Origin: CAYPHA01 sp964410215
GTDB taxonomy: Bacteria > Calditrichota > Calditrichia > Calditrichales > CAYPHA01
Assembly (NCBI GenBank): GCA_964410215.1
Contig: CAYPHA010000040.1
Span: 1 to 38,886, forward strand
Direction of reading: 5' to 3'
Length of the DNA stretch: 38,886 bases
Of this stretch, positions 7,326 to 15,661 are shown one piece after another. Within the stretch, counting starts at the first letter, position 1; each line of letters begins with the position of its first letter. A model generated the notes under the pieces. It saw nothing but the letters and a program-made list of their open reading frames with translations. It was not told where the DNA came from and searched no databases. The position numbers were made by a program, and so were the translations under genes.

Positions 7326-10163
7326 TTAACTGTTCTCACTATTGGTCATCGGCAATTTTATCATAAATCGTGTATATTGCCCTTCCACCGATTCAACTGT
7401 CAATTCCCCGCTGTGCTCCTTAATAATTCCATAGCTGACTGATAAGCCGAGACCGGTGCCTTTGCCTCTGGGCTTTGTAGTAAAAAAAGGATCAAATATC
7501 TTGCTTTGATGCTTTTGTGCAACGCCGCTGCCATTATCTTCGACGGTTATATATAAATATTTACGTTTCTTTTCAGCAATTATCGCTATTTGTTTTTTTT
7601 CGCTCAGGTTCGCGTATTTATTATTCAAGGCATAACGAGCATTGGTCAACATATTGATGAATACCTGTTCAAGCTGGAACTTCCGGCAGTAGATCATGGG
7701 ATTTCCACTCTGAATATCAACAATAATTTTAATATTCTCTTTACTGAAGACGGCCCCGAACAGGTTCAGGGCATCCGTAATCACATCTTTAATGGATGTC
7801 AGACTTTTAGGTTCCGTATCTTCCCGGGCGAAAGAGAGCAGGTTCCGGACGATTTTCGCTACACGCTCGCCTTCATACATAATACCTTTGGCAAATTCGC
7901 TTAATGATTTATTTTCTATACGGCTTTCAATAAGCTGTGCGTAATTGATAATTCCGTTTAAAGGATTATTGATTTCGTGTGCAACCCCACTGGCCAGCAG
8001 ACCAATCGACTCCAGTTTTTGCTGTTGGTATAACTGTGATCTGAGTTTTTCCCTTTCTTCCTCGGCCTGTTTCCGTGCGGTTATATCACGGTTGTTACCT
8101 CTCCTGCCCTGCAGGTCGCCATATTCATCGAATACAGAGACACAGGTGTGCTCCAGCCAGCGTATTTCACCATTTTTATGCCGGATCGGAAAATTGAAAT
8201 GATGAACGGTCCCTTTTTCAATCTCCTTTTTTTCAAAATGACTCCTGACTTTTGAACGGAATTTCGAAAGAATGATTTCAAAAAACAGTTCCGGATTATT
8301 ATAAAAATCATCCGCTCTATAGCCGGAAATCTTCTTACAGGAAGGCGAGACGTATTTATAGCTACCATCCGGATCTAACCAGTATTCCCAGTCATGTGTA
8401 TAATCCGCCAGCATACGGTAATTTCGCTCACTTTCGCGCAGCGCCTCTTGTGCCTGTTTCAATCTGCTGATATCGACATGTGTGCCTACAAACCGGTATG
8501 CTTTTCCCGTTGAATCCTGGACGGCACTGGCCCGCGCCAGGATATCCACAAAGTGGCCATCTTTATGTTTCATTTTTATTTCCGTTTCCATCCGCTCGGT
8601 TTTTCCCTTCAGATGGTCGTCGATTAACTGTAAGGTCCGTTCGACATCTTCCGGTCTCGTCAGGCGTTCCCATTCGGAAAACGCGCTTTTAACTTCGTGA
8701 TCTTCATACCCAAGCATCCTTTTCCAGGAAGGTGAATAATAGACGTTATTCGTTCGCAGGTCCCAGTCGAAAACCCCATCCGTTGTTGCCTGCATAGCCA
8801 GCTCAAAGCGTTCTTCACTTTCTTTGATCGCTTGCTGATACTGAACCTGATCTGTAATATCCTCACCAAATTCCGCTAGCCCGACAAGGTCGTTTTTTTC
8901 ATCAAATACAGGATACGCACGAAGCATATAATGGCGTCCGTCCGGTGTCTGTTGTTCACCTTCCTCCGGTACACCGCTTTTAAGGGCACGTAATACAGGG
9001 CAGTTTTCGCATGGTATATTTCTGCCGTGCCATAATTCATAACAGTGAAAACCGACCATTTCATCCATCACTTTTCCCACTGAATCGGCTGCTGCTTTAT
9101 TTGTCCAGATTATTCGAAGGCTGGTATCGTAGTATGCAATAAATTCCCTGGAAGCATTAAGAATCAGCTCCTTCTGTTGTTCACTATCCTGCAATTCTTT
9201 CTCAAGTTGCTTTCTCCTGCATTCCTCCCGGTATTTCTTCAAGCGTATTTCGAGAATGGGTGCAACAAAAGCGGCAACTGTTTCCAGATTCATTAAATCT
9301 TCTGCTGTATAATCCGCCGGTTTGTTACCAACAGCAATCTGCCCGATCAGCTTCTCACGGCAGATAATAGGTACAACCATTGCCCTTTGCAGTTTTATAT
9401 GCCCTTCGGGTGCATGCAGTCCACTGTTGCGAATGAATGAACGCTTTTCGATCAGGGATCGTCCCCAGAGTCCTCCCCAGATGCCACGCGGGAAACGAAT
9501 ATCCTTATCCGGTATTTCGCATTTATCCCAGACATGATGCGTCATGGAAGGACATATCAGGTCCCCTTTTTCATCAATGTATCCGAAATAGCCTTCGCTG
9601 CTTCCGCTATCATTCAGAATAATGTCGAGCAGATCGGCATAGACGTCTTCCTCACCGTCCAACAGCAGAACCTCTGCAATTTGCTGTTTTAACTCCAGCT
9701 CCGCATTTGATTTCTGGAGCTGATTCCTGGTAATGTTCAAATCCGTTACATTAATATGCGTAACCAGGACGGTCCTTTTACTATCTTTCTGACCTGTCTG
9801 ATTAAATGATAACAGGGGAACCACCAGCATATTGAACCAGCGTTTTTTGTCCGGGCTGTGACAGGAATATTCCATTCTAAAAATGTCACGTTTAGCTTCT
9901 ATCACCTCCCGTATGTCTTTGTTGATCGCTTGAATTTTTTCGATAGAATCGGTCAGGTTTGCACGATAATTCAGATCAAAATATGATTGGTTGAGGTAGA
10001 AATTTTTTGATTTCGGTAAATTATTTTCATCAGCAAATCGTCGCCATTCAGCATTAACCCATATTATGATGCCTTCCGGATTTAAAACCGCAATACTTTC
10101 CGGCACAGAGTCAAGAACAAGGTGGGAGAACTCGAGGCTATCATTAATTCTGTCATTCGCCAT
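7326..10163 (-). CDS. PAS-GAF-PAS-PAS-PAS sensor histidine kinase
   Basis: The frame opens at a TTG at 10220. The ATG at 10163 has AGGAA shortly upstream and gives MANDRINDSLEFSHLVLDS, a normal start for such kinases, so I chose it (945 residues). Domains: PAS 1 (about 10-130), GAF (about 150-300), PAS 2 with four cysteines including PCENCP (about 325-440), PAS 3 of PAS_3 type (about 450-575), PAS 4 (about 580-700), HisKA with GVAHEINNPLNG (His about 729), and HATPase_c with NMLTNARYAL, EDNGSGV and GKGTGLGLS. It has no receiver and no membrane segment, so it is a cytosolic kinase that must phosphorylate a separate regulator. It overlaps the upstream PAS stub by 11 bp and ends 14 bp before the CheB-CheR fusion. 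The cysteine-bearing PAS may sense redox state or a metal centre (inference). Confidence 0.92.
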   Translation of the reverse strand: MANDRINDSLEFSHLVLDSVPESIAVLNPEGIIIWVNAEWRRFADENNLPKSKNFYLNQSYFDLNYRANLTDSIEKIQAINKDIREVIEAKRDIFRMEYSCHSPDKKRWFNMLVVPLLSFNQTGQKDSKRTVLVTHINVTDLNITRNQLQKSNAELELKQQIAEVLLLDGEEDVYADLLDIILNDSGSSEGYFGYIDEKGDLICPSMTHHVWDKCEIPDKDIRFPRGIWGGLWGRSLIEKRSFIRNSGLHAPEGHIKLQRAMVVPIICREKLIGQIAVGNKPADYTAEDLMNLETVAAFVAPILEIRLKKYREECRRKQLEKELQDSEQQKELILNASREFIAYYDTSLRIIWTNKAAADSVGKVMDEMVGFHCYELWHGRNIPCENCPVLRALKSGVPEEGEQQTPDGRHYMLRAYPVFDEKNDLVGLAEFGEDITDQVQYQQAIKESEERFELAMQATTDGVFDWDLRTNNVYYSPSWKRMLGYEDHEVKSAFSEWERLTRPEDVERTLQLIDDHLKGKTERMETEIKMKHKDGHFVDILARASAVQDSTGKAYRFVGTHVDISRLKQAQEALRESERNYRMLADYTHDWEYWLDPDGSYKYVSPSCKKISGYRADDFYNNPELFFEIILSKFRSKVRSHFEKKEIEKGTVHHFNFPIRHKNGEIRWLEHTCVSVFDEYGDLQGRRGNNRDITARKQAEEEREKLRSQLYQQQKLESIGLLASGVAHEINNPLNGIINYAQLIESRIENKSLSEFAKGIMYEGERVAKIVRNLLSFAREDTEPKSLTSIKDVITDALNLFGAVFSKENIKIIVDIQSGNPMIYCRKFQLEQVFINMLTNARYALNNKYANLSEKKQIAIIAEKKRKYLYITVEDNGSGVAQKHQSKIFDPFFTTKPRGKGTGLGLSVSYGIIKEHSGELTVESVEGQYTRFMIKLPMTNSENS

Positions 10164-10329
10164 GCCAAGTTCCTGTGCGTATGTGCCCCCGTTTTTCCAG
10201 TTCCTGCGATGAGTAGCCAAATATCAGATACACGTTTTTGCTGACATACGCAATCGTTCCATCTGACTTTGTTGAAAACACAGCAACCGGAATAGATTCG
10301 AGGACGAATTCACGAAAATCGTCCGTCAT
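10153..10329 (-). pseudogene. Truncated PAS domain stub (58 codons)
   Basis: A short frame starting at ATG 10329, five bases after the stop of the NarL-type regulator, encodes the first half of a PAS domain (VLESIPVAVFSTKSDGTIAY, then FGYSSQEL) and then runs into unrelated residues and a stop at 10153. A PAS domain needs about 100-110 residues; only about 45 are here. The downstream kinase, in another frame, begins inside its last 11 bp. The simplest reading is a former extra N-terminal PAS domain that lost its second half through deletion plus frameshift. An assembly error or a genuine tiny coupling peptide cannot be excluded. No good ribosome site is visible, so translation would rely on coupling. 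Confidence 0.6.
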
Positions 10330-10334
10330 TTTAT

Positions 10335-11006
10335 TTACTCGCTTTGTACGCCGTTTTCGCTGATCCACATGGATGCCAGTTTAATTAATTCCATTGAACT
10401 ATCAATATTCAGTTTCGATTTGATATTTTCACGGTGGGATTCTACGGTCTTCACACTCAAGTACAATTTATCGGCAATCTGTTTATTCTTCAGACCGCGC
10501 CCGATCAGCTCGAAGACATTAAGTTCACGGTCGGTCAGCCGGTTAATCGGGTCTGCTATAACCGTCTGATTTCCGGACACAACTTTCTCGAGGAGGATGG
10601 TATTCATCCGTTCACTGAGGTAGATTCCCCCTTGTTTGATCTTCTCGACAGCTTCAATTAGTTTATCCGTTCCCTCCTGTTTCATAACATATCCTCTGGC
10701 ACCGGCTTTAAGGGCCCGTTCGGCATATATCTTTTCATCATGCATCGAAAGGACCAGCACCAATATTCCGGGTTCCCGGGATAATATGCTTTTGGTTAAT
10801 TCAATACCGTCGATCCCTTTCAGAGAGATATCTACAATGATAAGATCCGGTTTGTCCCGTTCGAGCTGATCAATTGTTTCATTTGCATTATCGGCGGTAC
10901 AGCATATTTCCAGCCCCGGCTCCTCATTCAGCAGCCGGAGCAGGCCCTCTCTTACCACAGGATGGTCATCAACAATCATGATCCGCGTTTTTATCGTATC
11001 AGACAT
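10335..11006 (-). CDS. NarL/LuxR-family response regulator
   Basis: The frame is open upstream, but the ATG at 11006 overlaps the stop of the preceding kinase (TAATG) and gives MSDTIKTRIMIVDDHPVVRE, the standard start, for 223 residues. The receiver domain (about 8-125) has acidic pocket DD 13-14, phospho-acceptor Asp 59 (LIIVDISLKG) and the Lys of VMKQEG. The C-terminal GerE-type helix-turn-helix (about 155-220) reads LTDRELNVFELIGRGLKNKQ followed by LYLSVKTVESHRENI. It is a DNA-binding transcription regulator. Its one-base overlap with the HisKA_3 kinase identifies that kinase as its likely partner. A candidate symmetric DNA site lies at 15005-15034, upstream of the kinase genes. Confidence 0.95.
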   Translation of the reverse strand: MSDTIKTRIMIVDDHPVVREGLLRLLNEEPGLEICCTADNANETIDQLERDKPDLIIVDISLKGIDGIELTKSILSREPGILVLVLSMHDEKIYAERALKAGARGYVMKQEGTDKLIEAVEKIKQGGIYLSERMNTILLEKVVSGNQTVIADPINRLTDRELNVFELIGRGLKNKQIADKLYLSVKTVESHRENIKSKLNIDSSMELIKLASMWISENGVQSE

Positions 11007-12451
11007 TATGTATTTTCCTCTTCGAGTTTCATCAGGCAACTCACATCAGTTCCTGCATTTGGTGAACTCCTTATATCAAAGGTCGCATTAAGGAAGCTCG
11101 CACGACTGGCCATACCATAAATGCCCAGGCCTTTCCTGGCATTGGAAAGTGACGATATGCCGACGCCATCATCTTTTACAGATAAGTGTAATTCATCATG
11201 CAGCCTTGTGATAGAAACCTCGATCCTGCCGGCCTTTCCATGCCGGATCGCATTATTAACCGCTTCCTGAATGATACGATAGATATGTATATTCTTTTCA
11301 TATTCAATATTAGATAGACTGCCCCTGATATCTAAAATACAGGTAACTTCATAATACTCTCTGAAGTTATCAATCAGATCCCGGAGTGCTTCTTCCAGTC
11401 CGGCATTTTCGAGTCTGGAGGGATACAGGTTGTAGGAAATGGAGCGGACATGGCCGATAGCAGTATTCAGTTGATGCAATAGCCTGCGCGCATCCTCTTT
11501 TTCAGGCAGATCCTGCTTCTCGAGTCTGTTAGCCAACGTTTTCGTCATAAAAGCCAGCCCGGTTAATTCCTGGCCGATCCCGTCATGAAGATCCTGGCCG
11601 ATACGGCGCTGTTCCATTTCGCGGACGTTCAACACCTTCTTTTCCATCTCCTTTTCATAGGAAATATCATTTTTAATGGCAATATAATTAACAATTTCGT
11701 CATTTTTATTCAATACGGGTGAAATAACAGCAAATTCCCAATAGCGTTTCCCATCCTTTCTCCGGTTGAGAAATTCGCCCTGCCACGTTTTCTTTGCTGT
11801 CAACCGTTCCCACAGCATTTTATAAAAATCGTTTGTATGCTGTCCGGATTTCAGGATACGCGGATTTTCTCCGAGCACTTCATCGAAATGATAACCGGTT
11901 ATTTCAGTGAAACTGGGGTTGACATACTCGATATCGCCATTCGTATCCGTAATGATAACGGAGGCAGGGCTTTGTTCAACAGCATGATACAGTTTGCGGA
12001 TTTCCTCGGTTTGTTCATCAATGATATTTTCAAGCTGTTTACGATACCGCTCGTTCTTGATTTCCAGCTTTCGCCGTTCTTCTGCCAGTTCTTTTACAAG
12101 AAAAGCTTTCCGGGCAGCCTGGAGTATGGTGATCCGGTCCACCGGCTTGCACAAATAGTCAAATACGCCTGCCCGCACCGCTCTGGCAGCATTTTCAATA
12201 GTCGGCTGCCCCGTGATAGTGATACCAACAATCGAAGGAAATTCAGTGGTGATTTTCTCAAAGAACGCGATGCCATCCATGTCAGGTAGAACGATATCCA
12301 TAATCATCACATCGATTTTTTTCGCATCCAGAATATCATAGGCTGCTTTTTCATCACCCGCAGCATAAACCGTATACCCCTCTTCCTTAAGAAATTCACT
12401 AAGCGTCAAACGGATGCTTTTTTCATCATCAACAATTAAAATATTTCGCAC
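11006..12451 (-). CDS. REC-PAS sensor kinase of the HisKA_3 (NarX/NreB-like) family
   Basis: The protein has 481 residues. No ATG is in frame near the start. Two GTG codons are possible (12460, 12451); GGGAG lies eight bases before 12451, which gives MRNILIVDDEKS, so I use that. Domains: N-terminal receiver with Asp about 52 (VMIMDIVLPDMDG) and a following coiled coil; a PAS/PAC (about 150-270; SGQHTNDFYKMLWERL is typical of the PAS-PAC group); a HisKA_3 dimerisation domain with RRIGQDLHDGIGQEL (His about 289); and an ATPase domain with QEAVNNAIRHG and DDGVGI. It is cytosolic. The N-terminal receiver lets the kinase take its input from another kinase. Its cognate output is the NarL-type regulator overlapping its stop. 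The N-terminus is clearly paralogous to that of the next kinase upstream. Confidence 0.94.
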   Translation of the reverse strand: MRNILIVDDEKSIRLTLSEFLKEEGYTVYAAGDEKAAYDILDAKKIDVMIMDIVLPDMDGIAFFEKITTEFPSIVGITITGQPTIENAARAVRAGVFDYLCKPVDRITILQAARKAFLVKELAEERRKLEIKNERYRKQLENIIDEQTEEIRKLYHAVEQSPASVIITDTNGDIEYVNPSFTEITGYHFDEVLGENPRILKSGQHTNDFYKMLWERLTAKKTWQGEFLNRRKDGKRYWEFAVISPVLNKNDEIVNYIAIKNDISYEKEMEKKVLNVREMEQRRIGQDLHDGIGQELTGLAFMTKTLANRLEKQDLPEKEDARRLLHQLNTAIGHVRSISYNLYPSRLENAGLEEALRDLIDNFREYYEVTCILDIRGSLSNIEYEKNIHIYRIIQEAVNNAIRHGKAGRIEVSITRLHDELHLSVKDDGVGISSLSNARKGLGIYGMASRASFLNATFDIRSSPNAGTDVSCLMKLEEENT

Positions 12452-12466
12452 ACATGGCACTCCCGT

Positions 12467-14878
12467 TTAACTGAATATCTTTTCTATTTTATTGGCAAGC
12501 GCACTAACGGAGAAAGGTTTCTGGAGAAAAATGATACTGTCGTTCCGTTCAACCCGGTTGAGAGATTCCTTGCGAGCATATCCGGAAGTGAAAATGATCT
12601 TCAAGTCCGGATTATATTTGCGGATCTTCTGTGTAAATTCAATACCACCGAGTTTGGGCATGACCAAATCCGTAATCAATAAATTAATCTGTTTCCGGAA
12701 ATGATTATCCTGCATCATTTCCAGGGCCTGTTGTCCGTCTTTTGCTTCATGCACATTATAACCAAATTTTTTCAGGGCATTGCAGATCAGATTTCTGACA
12801 GCATCATCATCTTCAACAACCAGAAGCGTACCCTCCGCGCGTTTATATTCTGCTTTCGGAACGACTATTTTCTTAACCGGTTCGCTTTCCTCCTTCGACC
12901 ATAGTATCGTAAACGTACTGCCCTTACCGACTTCCGACTTTACATTGATAAAAGCCTTGTTTTGCTGAACTATTCCGTAAACCGTTGCCAATCCAAGGCC
13001 GGTGCCCTCACCTTCCGCCTTGGTTGTATAAAAGGGATCAAAAATCCTGGCCCTGGTCTCTTCATTCATACCGATTCCATTGTCGGAGACGCGAAAAAAG
13101 ACATAATGCCCCTCAACAATACCGCCATGATCTGTATTTACGAAGGCAGAGGCTTCTTCCGCCCCTGTTAGAATCAAAATTTCTTTACCGTTTTTATTAT
13201 CGTCAACAGCATCACGGGCGTTAACAACGAGATTCATGAGAATCTGTTCGATTTGTCCCGGATCAGCCTTGATAAAGAGAGGTTCCGTGCTCAAGGAGGT
13301 TTTTAAATGGATATCTTCCCCGATCAGGCGCCGCAGCATTTTATCCACCCCGTTTATGATGTCATTCAGGTCAACTATTTCAGGCTGTATCACCTGTTTT
13401 CTGCTGAAAGCGAGCAACTGACGGGTCAGATGTTCCGCCCGTTTTGTTGTTTCCTGTATTGAAAGAACATCACTATACGCAGGATGGCCTTCCTTAAGTT
13501 TCATCAGGCCTAATTCGGCATATCCGTTCATGACCGTCAGCAGATTATTGAAATCATGGGCAACCCCACCGGCAAGTTTTCCAATGGACTCCAGCTTCTG
13601 TGATTGGAGCAGGCTTTTTTCCAGTTCCTTGTATTTAGTCAGTGTCATAGCGGTAACCGCCAGGTGATTGGGACCCCCATTGGCCGACTGTATTAAAACA
13701 CCACTCATGAGCATGGGAAACTCGTCACCGTTCTTATGCACATGCCAGATTTCCCGCCCTTCGAACGAGCCGTTTTCCTTTAATTCTTCAATCGTTTTCC
13801 GCACCACAGCCATTTGTTTTTCTGTGTGTAAAATACTCAGATTCTTATGTAGTAGCTCTTCGGGTGTATAACCATGTTGCTTTGCAAAAAACGAATTGAT
13901 ATAAGTGAGATTGCCTTCAAAATCTGATATAGCCGAGCCAAACAGGGCATTATCGGCAATGGATTTAAACTTATGAATTTCATTTTCTGCTTTTATACGA
14001 AGGCGAATATCACGGATAATGGTCGTATACAGCCAAATATGGCCCTCTTGTATACCGGAGACCGAAAGTTCTACCGGTATATTTTCACCGGACTGACTGA
14101 TTCCAATACCATTTTGCTGTTTTCCAGCGGAATTCTTGTCCTCGAAATAAAAGGTCGCGTTAAGGAAAGAGGTAAAATCATCGCCATACTCTTTCATGGA
14201 AAGGATTCGCTGCAGGGGCATTCCCAATGCCTTAAATTTTGTATAGCCGAATAGCTTTTCGGAAGCATTATTCCACATCACGATTTTGCCGTTCTGATCG
14301 AAACAAATAATTGCGTCCGTCGCGGTTTGAAGAAGTTTGTGAAATTTTTCCTCACTACGCTTCAGAGCATATCGCTGCTCTTCCATACGTTTAATTTGTG
14401 CTTTTAGCTTGGTGTTTACCGCCCGGAGTTCACCCGTGCGTTCCCTGACCATCGATTCCAACTGACACTTATACCGTTCCCGTTCTTCTTCGATTTTTTT
14501 TCGTTCATCGGCAAGGCGTTTCATATTGGAAGCAGAAAGAACGGCTTTGACAATGGCATCCTGAGTAACAGGTTTTCTTAAAAAGTCAAACGCGGATTGA
14601 CGAATGGATTGCACGGCTGCATCGAGCGTGGGCTGTCCTGTCATCATGATAACAGGGATATCCGGATCAATTTCTTTTACCGTTTTCAGCAACTCGACTC
14701 CCGATACTTCCGGAAGTATGACATCGGTAATCAGGACATCAACCGATTCTTTTTTCAGCAGCTCAATGGCACTTATCGCATTCTCTGATGTATATACGGT
14801 ATGACCGATGTCTTTTAGAAATTCCTGGAGAGTTATACGAATGCTTCTTTCATCATCAACGATTAGCACTTTTGCCAT
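12467..14878 (-). CDS. REC-PAS-PAS hybrid histidine kinase with C-terminal receiver
   Basis: The ATG at 14890 has nothing useful before it. GGGGGA sits just before the ATG at 14878, giving MAKVLIVDDERSI and 803 residues. Domains: receiver 1 (Asp 52, LLITDVILPEVSG type), coiled coil (about 125-175), PAS 1 (about 178-300), PAS 2 (about 305-425), HisKA with GVAHDFNNLLTV (His about 441), HATPase_c with NLVVNARDAV, DNGIGM and GTGLGLA, and receiver 2 (Asp about 737, LLITDLVMPKLGG). Having receivers at both ends makes it a phosphorelay node. It is the first gene after a 157-bp gap following CheW and is 15 bp from the next kinase, so a promoter may lie in that gap. Confidence 0.94.
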   Translation of the reverse strand: MAKVLIVDDERSIRITLQEFLKDIGHTVYTSENAISAIELLKKESVDVLITDVILPEVSGVELLKTVKEIDPDIPVIMMTGQPTLDAAVQSIRQSAFDFLRKPVTQDAIVKAVLSASNMKRLADERKKIEEERERYKCQLESMVRERTGELRAVNTKLKAQIKRMEEQRYALKRSEEKFHKLLQTATDAIICFDQNGKIVMWNNASEKLFGYTKFKALGMPLQRILSMKEYGDDFTSFLNATFYFEDKNSAGKQQNGIGISQSGENIPVELSVSGIQEGHIWLYTTIIRDIRLRIKAENEIHKFKSIADNALFGSAISDFEGNLTYINSFFAKQHGYTPEELLHKNLSILHTEKQMAVVRKTIEELKENGSFEGREIWHVHKNGDEFPMLMSGVLIQSANGGPNHLAVTAMTLTKYKELEKSLLQSQKLESIGKLAGGVAHDFNNLLTVMNGYAELGLMKLKEGHPAYSDVLSIQETTKRAEHLTRQLLAFSRKQVIQPEIVDLNDIINGVDKMLRRLIGEDIHLKTSLSTEPLFIKADPGQIEQILMNLVVNARDAVDDNKNGKEILILTGAEEASAFVNTDHGGIVEGHYVFFRVSDNGIGMNEETRARIFDPFYTTKAEGEGTGLGLATVYGIVQQNKAFINVKSEVGKGSTFTILWSKEESEPVKKIVVPKAEYKRAEGTLLVVEDDDAVRNLICNALKKFGYNVHEAKDGQQALEMMQDNHFRKQINLLITDLVMPKLGGIEFTQKIRKYNPDLKIIFTSGYARKESLNRVERNDSIIFLQKPFSVSALANKIEKIFS

Positions 14879-14995
14879 ACAATCCCCCATAAATGGATAG
14901 AGGATGATCTCCCTGTGAACTCATTACTCCTCCATTGCAGTAATATAGCATCTTGAATGTTCTTTCGCATAAAAATCAAGCCTGCCCCGATATTT

Positions 14996-15034
14996 GGAGC
15001 ACCTCCCTATGCTCCGGTAGGGGAATCCCCTACC
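14996..15034. promoter_or_regulatory. Two adjacent inverted repeats between cheW and the kinase operon
   Basis: The first inverted repeat is GGAGC (14996-15000) and GCTCC (15011-15015) with a ten-base loop. The second, touching it, is GGTAGGGG (15016-15023) and CCCCTACC (15027-15034) with only three bases between. TAGGG/CCCTA appears three times in alternating orientation (15005-15009, 15018-15022, 15028-15032). On the minus strand this lies one base after the CheW stop and about 140 bp before the kinase start. No T-run follows, so it is not a classical terminator. It could be an operator for a dimeric regulator such as the NarL-type protein, or an RNA processing/stability element; both are inference. 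Confidence 0.5.
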
Positions 15035-15035
15035 T

Positions 15036-15593
15036 TCAGGCCATTGCCGGCATCTTTTCCCCTGTTTCTTTTTCCAGGCAATCTTCATCTTCCCGCGGTA
15101 AAAAATCCGTATGACTGCTCTGTTTGAACTGGGAAAGTTCAGATAATGAGAAAACCTTGTTCAGATCAAGAATAATAATAAAATTATCATCATTTTTACC
15201 CATTCCCTTAATGAAATCCGTATCAAGGCTGTTACCGATTTTTGGTGCAGGCTCAATATCTTCCGGGTTCATTTCGATCACTTCCTTGACCGAGTCGGCC
15301 AGGCATCCAAGAATTATTGTCGCACCCTCTATGTCAACCTCAACGATGATTATACAGGAATCGATTGTCTTTTTTGTCTCTTCCATACCAAACTTCAACT
15401 TAAGGTCGACAATCGGCAGGACGCTTCCCCTGAGGTTTATAACACCCCGCATATATGGGGGTGTTCTTGGTACTTTGGTAACTTTATCGAAGTCGAGTAC
15501 AGATTGTACCTGGATAATATCCAGTGCATACAGTTCATCATCCAGACCAAATGTAAGGTATTGTGCCCGGCTTGTTATTTTTTCTACTGACAT
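15036..15593 (-). CDS. cheW: CheW chemotaxis coupling protein
   Basis: The protein has 185 residues, and GGAGA lies before the ATG. The CheW fold runs from about 10 to 150, with the characteristic YLTFGLDDELYALDIIQVQS, VPRTPPYMRGVINLRGSVLP and IVDLKLKFG motifs. The C-terminal tail (about 155-185) is acidic and not conserved. CheW bridges chemoreceptors to CheA in the cytoplasmic array. Here it follows the big chemoreceptor by 68 bp and would share its transcript. No CheA is present in the window, so its kinase partner must be encoded elsewhere, unless it acts with local kinases (inference). It is slightly longer than E. coli CheW (167 residues) because of the tail. Confidence 0.95.
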   Translation of the reverse strand: MSVEKITSRAQYLTFGLDDELYALDIIQVQSVLDFDKVTKVPRTPPYMRGVINLRGSVLPIVDLKLKFGMEETKKTIDSCIIIVEVDIEGATIILGCLADSVKEVIEMNPEDIEPAPKIGNSLDTDFIKGMGKNDDNFIIILDLNKVFSLSELSQFKQSSHTDFLPREDEDCLEKETGEKMPAMA

Positions 15594-15661
15594 ATGTTTT
15601 CTCCAATATTGATATACATCATACTATTCAGCATGCAAGCTGCTGGAAAAAAAAGCCCATT

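Noticed and set aside
15016..15034. Intrinsic terminator after cheW
   Set aside because: The hairpin is strong, but no T-run follows on the minus strand, so it is listed as a regulatory inverted repeat instead.
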